Part shown: in pieces, positions 52,063 to 58,477 of the stretch
Numbering within the stretch: the first letter of the stretch is position 1
Layout of the letters: each line of letters starts with the position of its first letter
Source of the DNA: Prevotella sp. S7-1-8
GTDB taxonomy: Bacteria > Bacteroidota > Bacteroidia > Bacteroidales > Bacteroidaceae
Length of the DNA: 58,477 nt
Assembly (NCBI RefSeq): GCF_000758925.1
Contig: NZ_JRNC01000003.1
Location: 1 to 58,477, forward strand
Direction of reading: 5' to 3'
Translations under genes and position numbers: made by a program
Notes under the pieces: generated by a model
Database searches by the model: none
The model's input: only the letters and a program-made list of their open reading frames with translations
What the model was told of the DNA's origin: nothing

Positions 52063-54873
52063 ATGACAAAAACACTGTTCATACAAGCCCTTGTCGCACT
52101 GTCTGCCGTGTGCTTTCAGGCCCAAGCCACACCCGTCAAGATAGACAAGACCATCCGTTATGGAAAGCTTGCCAACGGCATGAGCTATTATATCCGCCAC
52201 AACGCCCAAACCAAGGGTATCGCCGATTTTTACTTCGCCCAGCGCGTTGGCTCCATTCTTGAGGAGCCGCGCCAGCGAGGCTTGGCCCACTTCTTGGAGC
52301 ACATGGCGTTTAACGGCACCGTGCACTTCCCTGGCACCGACAGCCGCCCGGGCATCGTCAAATGGTGCGAGAGCGTGGGCATCAAGTTTGGCACCAACCT
52401 CAACGCGTACACCAGCGTGGACCGAACGGTGTACAACATCTCGGCCGCCCCCGTCAAACGCGAGGGCATCATCGACTCGTGTCTGCTCATCATGCACGAT
52501 TGGAGCCACAGCCTGCTGCTCGAGGACAAGGAGATAGACAAGGAAAGGGGAGTGGTGCAAGAGGAATGGCGCTCGAGACGGGCGGGGATGGCCATGCAAC
52601 GATTGGCCGAGGAGGCCATGCCCATCATATACCAAGGCAGCAAGTACGCGGACAGCATGCCCATTGGCGATATGGGCATCGTGATGAATTTTCCCTACCA
52701 AGACCTCAGGGACTACTACCACAAATGGTACAGGCCAGACCTGCAAGCCGTCATCGTGGTGGGAGATATCGACGTGGACCGCATGGAGAAAAAAATACGT
52801 GAGCTTTTTGGAGGCATACCAATGCCCCGAAACGCGGCCCCGCGGCCAATCTTCCCAGTCCCTGACAACGAGAGGATGATCGTGCACACGGCCGTGGACA
52901 AAGAACAGCCCACCGTCAACTTCTCGCTTTACATGAAGCGAGACGTCACGCCAATGGACAAGCGCGCGAGCGTGGAGAATTACAAGGACGGATACCTCAC
53001 CAGCCTTGTGCGCATGATGCTCAACGACCGTCTTGACGAGCTTACGCAAGACAGCGGCACGCCTCTTATCTCCGCGTCAGTGGGCGACGGCCATTTCTTC
53101 TTGGCCAACACAAAAGACGCGTTCGAAATATCAGGCGTTTTCAAGGAGGGACGCGTCGAGGAGGGCATCCAAGCCGTGGTGGGAGCCGTGCAACAAGCCA
53201 GGCAAACAGGATTTACCGCGGCCGAGCTGGAACGTGGCAAGGCCGTGTTGATGAACTACGCCAAGGTGGATTACGAGGACCGAAACGACAGGCGCAACGC
53301 CGACTTTGTGGAGCAATGCGTGGAGAACTTCCTTGAGGGTGAGCCTATTATAGCTCCCGAGGACGAGCTGGAGCTTGTGCAGGCACTTGACAAGACCGTC
53401 ACCATCGCCGACGCGAACCGCATGGCACAAGAGATAATCACCAACAAAAACGAGGTGGCCACGCTGTACGCCCCAGACAAGGCGGGGGTGACTCTGCCAT
53501 CCCACGACCGCATACGCCAACTTGTGGCCCAAGCCCAAAAGTCAAGCTATGCGCCATACGCCGAGAAAGCCATCGCCGAGAAGCTCGTGGCCCATCTGCC
53601 CACACCGGGGAGCATCGTGCGCGAGAAACCATACAAATATGGGTATACAGAGATTACGCTCTCAAACGGCATGCGCGTATACGCCAAAAAGACCGATTTC
53701 GAGACGGACGAGATTTTGATGAACGTTTTCAGCAAGGGAGGCAAGGACATGTACGCGAACCAAGACATGCCAAACCTTACATATCTCATATCGGGCGCGA
53801 CAGCGGGAGGAATAGGCGATTTCACGGCTACGGGCCTGGAGAAGAGACTCGCTGGAAACACCGCCGACCTCATGCCCTTCATCAACGATGAGACAGAGGG
53901 CATGAAAGGCAGCGCGACCAAGAAAGACTTGGAGACGCTTTTTCAGTTGGCCTACCTTTATTTCACCGCCCCGAGACGAGACACGGCGGCTTTCAACAAT
54001 CTCATGGACCAACAAAAGGAGTTTCTCGCCAACGCTTGTGTTAACCCTCTCATAGCGTACAACGACACGCTGCACGCCACGGCCTATGGCACCGACAGGC
54101 TTGAGTCGATGAGCCAAGACAAATTGAGACGCGTAAGCTACGACCGTGTCATGCAGATTTACAAGGAGAGATTCGGAAACGCCGCCGATTTCAGTCTCAT
54201 CCTCACGGGCAATATAGACATGGACAGTCTCAGGCCTTTGCTGTGCCAATACATGGCGTCCTTGCCAGCCACGGGAGAGCGCGAGGATGTCGGGCGGCTC
54301 GGGGCGAGGTTGCGCGATGGCAAGATCACAAAGAAATTCATTAAAAGTCAAAAGACGCCGTCTACCATAACAACAATCGTCATCAAGGGAACCATGCCCT
54401 ACTCGGACCGCAACGACTTGCTCATGGACGCCATCGGCCAGCTGTTGCGCATGGCCTATACCGACAAGGTGCGAGAAGACAAGGGCGGAGCTTACAACGT
54501 GGAGGTGAACGGCAGCCTGGAACGCCATCCAAGAAACGAGGCCCTGCTGCGCATCGCGTTCAGGACAGATCCAAAAAAATACGACAAGATCATTCCCATC
54601 ATCTACCAACAACTCCATCTGCTTGCCAAACAAGGACCGTCACAAGCCGACTTGGACAAAGTGAAGGCTTATGAGCTGAAGGTGTACCATCAAGTGCTTC
54701 GGATGAACAATTATTGGGAATACGTGGTATACAACGACCTTTACAATGGTGTTGACCTTGACACAAATTTCTCCAACATTGTCAAAGAGACAACTCGCGA
54801 CGACATCAAGAGCGTGTTGGCCAACCTTTTGGCGCAGGGTAACCAAATAGAGGTAACAATGACTTCAAACTGA
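52063..54873 (+). CDS. M16 family (pitrilysin/PqqL-like) zinc protease
   Basis: 936 residues with a signal peptide (M-T-K-T-L-F-I-Q-A-L to Q-A-T), so it acts in the periplasm. The inverted zinc motif H-F-L-E-H is at residues 76-80, with a downstream Glu in the E-E-W-R-S region. Four M16 subdomains are present, the last including G-G-A-Y-N-V-E-V. M16 proteases degrade peptides or partly unfolded proteins inside a closed chamber. Beside a TonB receptor this recalls the FusA-FusC pair of Pectobacterium, in which a receptor imports ferredoxin and an M16 protease frees its iron (established there). Here it is inference by context. Confidence 0.92.
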   Translation: MTKTLFIQALVALSAVCFQAQATPVKIDKTIRYGKLANGMSYYIRHNAQTKGIADFYFAQRVGSILEEPRQRGLAHFLEHMAFNGTVHFPGTDSRPGIVKWCESVGIKFGTNLNAYTSVDRTVYNISAAPVKREGIIDSCLLIMHDWSHSLLLEDKEIDKERGVVQEEWRSRRAGMAMQRLAEEAMPIIYQGSKYADSMPIGDMGIVMNFPYQDLRDYYHKWYRPDLQAVIVVGDIDVDRMEKKIRELFGGIPMPRNAAPRPIFPVPDNERMIVHTAVDKEQPTVNFSLYMKRDVTPMDKRASVENYKDGYLTSLVRMMLNDRLDELTQDSGTPLISASVGDGHFFLANTKDAFEISGVFKEGRVEEGIQAVVGAVQQARQTGFTAAELERGKAVLMNYAKVDYEDRNDRRNADFVEQCVENFLEGEPIIAPEDELELVQALDKTVTIADANRMAQEIITNKNEVATLYAPDKAGVTLPSHDRIRQLVAQAQKSSYAPYAEKAIAEKLVAHLPTPGSIVREKPYKYGYTEITLSNGMRVYAKKTDFETDEILMNVFSKGGKDMYANQDMPNLTYLISGATAGGIGDFTATGLEKRLAGNTADLMPFINDETEGMKGSATKKDLETLFQLAYLYFTAPRRDTAAFNNLMDQQKEFLANACVNPLIAYNDTLHATAYGTDRLESMSQDKLRRVSYDRVMQIYKERFGNAADFSLILTGNIDMDSLRPLLCQYMASLPATGEREDVGRLGARLRDGKITKKFIKSQKTPSTITTIVIKGTMPYSDRNDLLMDAIGQLLRMAYTDKVREDKGGAYNVEVNGSLERHPRNEALLRIAFRTDPKKYDKIIPIIYQQLHLLAKQGPSQADLDKVKAYELKVYHQVLRMNNYWEYVVYNDLYNGVDLDTNFSNIVKETTRDDIKSVLANLLAQGNQIEVTMTSN

Positions 54874-54900
54874 TAACAACACTTTAAACTTAAAATTATT

Positions 54901-56037
54901 ATGAGACAATTTCTTTACACAGTTCTGATCTCTTGCGCGTTGTTTTGCGCGCAAGAGTCTATGGCAAACGCCAACTCTCCCCAAAATGTCACCCGGGCAA
55001 CCGCCAAACCCAAAAAAGAAGACATGGGGATCATGAAATTTAAAAAGGTAGATCCCAAGACAAGACGGCCTATCTACATGACATTCACGCCTGCGCCCAA
55101 ACGCGAGCGCAACTTGTTTCTTGAGGGAGACCCAATCATCAAATGGGAACTTCCCGGATATGGCAACCAAGAAAACATGGAAATATGGGGAGAGGGCACC
55201 TTCATCATCAGGGGCAACGTGGAAACACTTGATTTCAGGCAATGCTATTGCATCACCGACATAGATCTCACGGGCAACAAATACCTCAAGGAGGTCACTA
55301 TCGGTATCGTGGGGTGTGACGAGCTGAGGATACCCGAGACGGTGGAAAAGCTCAAGGTCGTTAAAACACACATGAAACAAATCGTGATACCGGAGAACAG
55401 CCAATTGCAAAAAGTGGAGCTTTACCAAAATCAAGATTTTGAGGCCGTGAACATGGGCAAGTGCGACAACCTTACCTCTTTTGACGTGTCATACTGCCCC
55501 AAGCTCACCAAGCTCGTGTTCTCCGACTGCAAAAAACTCAATTTTGTCGACATGTCTGGCTGCAAGGGTCTTGGCCCCGACATGAGGATAACGGACATGC
55601 CCGATTTGGAACAGGTCTACATGGAGAACTGCAACTTCAAGACCGTGGACATGTCCAACTGCCCCCAACTTAAGGTGGTCAGCGTCATCGGCAACCCTCT
55701 TGATGGCGACGCCTTGGACAAGCTCGTGGCCACGCTGCCCACAATCCCCGGGGAACTCGATGGCAAGCACGCTTTGTTGCTAAAAAAAGAGGGCGACAAC
55801 ATGAAGTGCACAAGTGAACAAATGAAAGCCATGAAAGACAAGGGCTGGATGCCCATAAAAATCGTAGGAGAGGATTTCTTGCCCATGACCGACTCTGATT
55901 GCACCGGCGTTCGTGGTCTCAACATGGACAATCCCAAGGAAGACTTGTGGTTCAACATGCAAGGACAGCGCATACAGAAACCCACGGCCAAGGGGCTTTA
56001 CATCCACAACGGCAAGAAAATATTGATTTCACAATAA
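54901..56037 (+). CDS. Secreted leucine-rich-repeat protein, paralogue of the gene at 41438
   Basis: 378 residues. Signal peptide M-R-Q-F-L-Y-T-V-L-I-S-C-A-L-F-C-A (about 23). Degenerate LRRs span about residues 110-250 (I-D-L-T-G-N-K-Y-L, F-D-V-S-Y-C-P-K-L, V-D-M-S-G-C-K-G-L, V-D-M-S-N-C-P-Q-L). The C-terminus is L-W-F-N-M-Q-G-Q-R-I...K-G-L-Y-I-H-N-G-K-K-I-L. It shares architecture with the first LRR gene and starts 27 bp after the M16 protease, so it probably ends the same operon. An imperfect inverted repeat (TATCGTGC at 56044-56051 with GCACGATA at 56089-56096) follows its stop codon. Confidence 0.85.
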   Translation: MRQFLYTVLISCALFCAQESMANANSPQNVTRATAKPKKEDMGIMKFKKVDPKTRRPIYMTFTPAPKRERNLFLEGDPIIKWELPGYGNQENMEIWGEGTFIIRGNVETLDFRQCYCITDIDLTGNKYLKEVTIGIVGCDELRIPETVEKLKVVKTHMKQIVIPENSQLQKVELYQNQDFEAVNMGKCDNLTSFDVSYCPKLTKLVFSDCKKLNFVDMSGCKGLGPDMRITDMPDLEQVYMENCNFKTVDMSNCPQLKVVSVIGNPLDGDALDKLVATLPTIPGELDGKHALLLKKEGDNMKCTSEQMKAMKDKGWMPIKIVGEDFLPMTDSDCTGVRGLNMDNPKEDLWFNMQGQRIQKPTAKGLYIHNGKKILISQ

Positions 56038-56190
56038 ACAAGGTATCGTGCTCGCGGTGTCTCCCGACGCGCTCGCGTGAGGCGCGCGGCACGATAAAAA
56101 GCAGACAATGTCACGGCGGCGAGGAGAAAAGCGCGCCGCGCGCGAATGGAGCGCGCCCGATAACCACCGCCCACATATTATCCATCACGC

Positions 56191-58167
56191 ATGAGAAGTA
56201 CACTGTTTACCATGACGTTCCTGCTCATGGGCCTCTGTCTTCGCGCCCAACAAGTGTCTCCCGGCGAGGCGCGGCGCGAGGCGGAGGCTTTCGCCATGGC
56301 GCGCCATACGCGGACGCGGGCCCAAGCCCATGAGAGCGTGTCGCTCGCTTTCAAGTCTGACGATGACGGTCGTCCCACCTCCTACTATGTCTTTAACGTT
56401 GACGGTGGGCGGGGCTTTGTCATCATATCCGGCGACAAACGAACGCCCAAAATTCTTGGGTACGCGGACAGCGGCCAAATAGACCGGCGCGACATGCCCG
56501 CCCCGATGGCCCTGTTGCTCAAGTCGTACCAACAAGATATACAAGCCATGCGTCGCGCGCCGTCCGCGCGTCGCGCCGTCCGCGCGTTGGCGTCTACGTC
56601 CGCGCGCCACGCCGTGGAGCCCATCGTCAAGTCTAAATGGAACCAATTGTGGCCTTATTATCTGCAATGCCCAATGGCGGACGGCAAGCCCACCCCCACG
56701 GGATGCGTGGCGACGGCCATGGCGCAAGTGATGTTCGCCCAGCGATGTCCGTCCACGCGGACCACGAGGCCCATACCGTCGGACCGTTACGAAGCCCACG
56801 CCACGGGCAAGGATTTCATGCCACGCCACGCTTTTGAATGGGACAAGATGCTCGACGACTACAAAAAAGGCAGCTCCGACGAGCAAAACCAAGCCGTGGC
56901 CTATCTCATGCGGCAATGTGGCGCGGCGGTCATGATGGACTATTCGCCGTATGGGTCCACCGCCCCCGACAATCTCATAGTGCCTGCCCTCGTCAATTAT
57001 TTTGGCTATGACGCTGACGCCACGCTCGTCATCAGAGACTTTTATACCACCGAGGAGTGGACGGACATGATTTACGACGAGGTGGCCGCCGGTCGGCCGG
57101 TCATATACGTGGCATCCTCGCCCACAGACGGCACGCACGCTTTTGTGTGCGACGGCTACCGCCAAGGAGATTATTTTCATGTCAATTGGGGATGGGGCGG
57201 CTCGCGCGACGGTTACTTTCGCCTGTCCGTGCTCAACGCCTACGCCCCCGACGGTATAGGCAACACCGAGGGATACACCATCTTTCACTCGGCGGCCATA
57301 GGCCTGCGACCCGAGGATCATGTCGTGACACGCCCATTGGTGCAGGTCACCGGGCTGGCGTTCGAGTCGCGATTGGTCAAGCGCGACGATCCTGCCCAAG
57401 ACTTCAAGCCCCTGCGTTGCTCGTTCTCTTACAAAAACATCATGGCGGTACCCATCCGCGTGGAGGTTGGATTGGGCCTGTTCGTGGGTGGCAAGCTGGA
57501 GCGCGCGCTCATCGAGCGGGCGCAAACGCTCGAGCCCGGCGAGGAGGCCAAAATGGAGGGCGTGACCTTGGGATCTATCGGCGTTCGCCACGACGGAGCC
57601 GCCATAGCTCCGATATGCCGCACCCAAGGCGACGACAAATGGATGAAATGTACCAACACCGACGCGTTCTCGTATGTTTTGAGCGTTGGCGAGCGCAAGA
57701 TGTTTGTCAGGCGCGGCGACATACCGCAGCCCAAGCCGCGGCTCAGGGTGGACAATGTGACCCTCATCGGCGACATGACCGCTGGTGAGTACCAATTTAT
57801 CCGCGCCACCATAACAAACGTGGGTGGCAGTTTCAGCGGACAACTCTTTCTGTACGTGGATGGGGAAAAGGCTGGGTACATGGGAGCCTATATCGCCGCC
57901 GCCGCCACGGACAGCGTCGCTTTCACTTTCATGTCCCAGCGGCAAGGCCGGCACGTCTTCTCCATCGAGAACGCGGAGGGCGCGAAACTCTATGAGGGCC
58001 ACATGGACATAGTGCCCACCGGCGTGGTTCCCATTCCGTCCACAGAAAGCCACTCGTCTGGCGCTTTTCGCCATCCTGACAGATGGTTCGACTTGCTCGG
58101 GCGGCAAACGCCGCGGCCAAGGACGCGAGGCGTTTATATCTTGGGGAGAAAAAAAATAGCCTTTTAG
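56191..58167 (+). CDS. C10 family cysteine protease (streptopain/interpain type)
   Basis: 658 residues. Signal peptide to R-A-Q (about 20). A prodomain of the SpeB/interpain kind (S-Y-Y-V-F-N-V-D-G-G-R-G-F-V-I-I-S-G-D) covers about 21-140. In the catalytic domain Cys172 lies in P-T-G-C-V-A-T-A-M-A-Q and His316 in G-T-H-A-F-V-C-D-G-Y. The V-N-W-G-W-G-G stretch carries the Asn-Trp pair near 332-333. Residues 350-620 form beta-rich domains, and the end R-W-F-D-L-L-G-R-Q...R-G-V-Y-I-L-G-R-K-K matches the shared terminal motif. C10 proteases of oral Prevotella (interpain A) cut host proteins such as haemoglobin and complement C3. Here it could supply peptides to the upstream import locus. Confidence 0.93.
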   Translation: MRSTLFTMTFLLMGLCLRAQQVSPGEARREAEAFAMARHTRTRAQAHESVSLAFKSDDDGRPTSYYVFNVDGGRGFVIISGDKRTPKILGYADSGQIDRRDMPAPMALLLKSYQQDIQAMRRAPSARRAVRALASTSARHAVEPIVKSKWNQLWPYYLQCPMADGKPTPTGCVATAMAQVMFAQRCPSTRTTRPIPSDRYEAHATGKDFMPRHAFEWDKMLDDYKKGSSDEQNQAVAYLMRQCGAAVMMDYSPYGSTAPDNLIVPALVNYFGYDADATLVIRDFYTTEEWTDMIYDEVAAGRPVIYVASSPTDGTHAFVCDGYRQGDYFHVNWGWGGSRDGYFRLSVLNAYAPDGIGNTEGYTIFHSAAIGLRPEDHVVTRPLVQVTGLAFESRLVKRDDPAQDFKPLRCSFSYKNIMAVPIRVEVGLGLFVGGKLERALIERAQTLEPGEEAKMEGVTLGSIGVRHDGAAIAPICRTQGDDKWMKCTNTDAFSYVLSVGERKMFVRRGDIPQPKPRLRVDNVTLIGDMTAGEYQFIRATITNVGGSFSGQLFLYVDGEKAGYMGAYIAAAATDSVAFTFMSQRQGRHVFSIENAEGAKLYEGHMDIVPTGVVPIPSTESHSSGAFRHPDRWFDLLGRQTPRPRTRGVYILGRKKIAF

Positions 58168-58477
58168 CGCAACTTGGCTAATCCCACCGGCCCGTTTTCC
58201 ATCCTCGCATGTCAAAAAACGGCTCAGAGCTGATATTTAATGGGGGAGCAAATGGCTCAGTAGGTATTTACTTTGGGTGGAATACCGTAGGTCCCTACGA
58301 TTGTGGTAACCATGTATAACCGCAAACAGGATTAAAAACAGGAAGGCATGATGTAGGCATACAAGTTCACGCGCACAAATTTCTACCGCGCTCAGACGCT
58401 TCTTGAGTCCAGTGCAGCCATCTTCATTCATTCTTTGCTCCCCATTCTTCTCTCCTTGCTCCCCATTCTTCATCTTG
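58168..58477. other. Window end without a recognised gene
   Basis: 310 bp. A minus-strand frame is open across it, but I do not recognise it. The 13-bp string ctccccattcttc occurs twice near the end (about 58438-58470), a short direct repeat. The frame may continue beyond the window. Confidence 0.4.

Noticed and set aside
51754..53049. 431-residue minus-strand open frame
   Set aside because: Antisense to the DUF4876 and M16 genes, with His/Val-rich composition typical of a GC-rich shadow frame.
56185..58215. 676-residue minus-strand open frame
   Set aside because: It is antisense to the C10 protease, which has a signal peptide, prodomain and catalytic residues. The antisense product is His/Val/Gly-rich and of no family.

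Overview
The window looks like a piece of a Bacteroidales chromosome, most likely from the Prevotellaceae and unusually GC-rich for that group. The support is internal. Many genes are preceded by the Bacteroidetes promoter pair (TTTG or TTG, about 20 bp, TAnnTTTG). Family content includes BspA-type LRR_5 protein, UpxY, HU-HIG, a smalltalk-type micropeptide, DUF4876, a probable DUF6850 protein, a C10 protease and a TonB-dependent receptor. Five secreted proteins end in the same short C-terminal motif (aromatic-x-x-x-G-R, then G-V/L-Y-I, then G-K-K) that is common in Prevotella. Species cannot be named from sequence alone.

Layout, left to right. 1-2.3 kb: LemA/TPM membrane pair, a GlsB-like membrane protein and a START-like protein. 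2.5-4.4 kb: a CAU tRNA with its own promoter and terminator, then an AT-rich strip of remnants (zinc-ribbon membrane protein, broken gene, IS5-type transposase fragment). 4.5-10.2 kb: an HME-RND metal efflux pump fused to its own TolC-like channel, plus its adaptor. 10.2-11.7 kb: a YihY/BrkB protein. 11.9-14.8 kb: a lower-GC DpnII-type (GATC) restriction-modification system. 14.9-17.4 kb: M15 peptidase, small regulator-like protein, HU protein and smalltalk micropeptide. 17.4-20 kb: BspA-like surface protein with a small partner peptide and an upstream G11 tract.

20.5-24.5 kb is the most remarkable part. A DUF3408-like protein and a ParA ATPase lie beside 0.9 kb of extremely AT-rich DNA. Next come eight directly repeated 16-bp iterons, mostly spaced 21-22 bp, inside a 2.1 kb stretch without genes. 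This looks like an iteron-controlled replication and partition region. Because it sits among housekeeping genes (rpe, rfbCD, gdhA, trpFG, yaaA), it may be the origin of a secondary chromosome, or an integrated megaplasmid.

24.7-41 kb is mostly housekeeping: yaaA, ferritin, DUF2752 and CD225 proteins, an ECF sigma factor, rpe, a secreted protein, rfbCD, a glycerophosphodiesterase, a porin, YitT, a TrpF homologue with altered catalytic residues, TrpG, an orphan UpxY, a glycine-zipper lipoprotein, RlpA and glutamate dehydrogenase. A promoter-plus-terminator unit without an ORF at 32.8-32.9 kb is a candidate small RNA.

41.4-56 kb is one long same-strand locus: LRR protein, lipoprotein, TonB-dependent receptor, small lipoprotein, predicted beta-barrel protein, two DUF4876 lipoproteins, M16 protease and a second LRR protein. 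A C10 cysteine protease follows. The combination suggests capture of a protein or peptide ligand at the surface, import, and proteolysis in the periplasm. Two stable hairpins sit 12-13 nt before start codons inside this locus.
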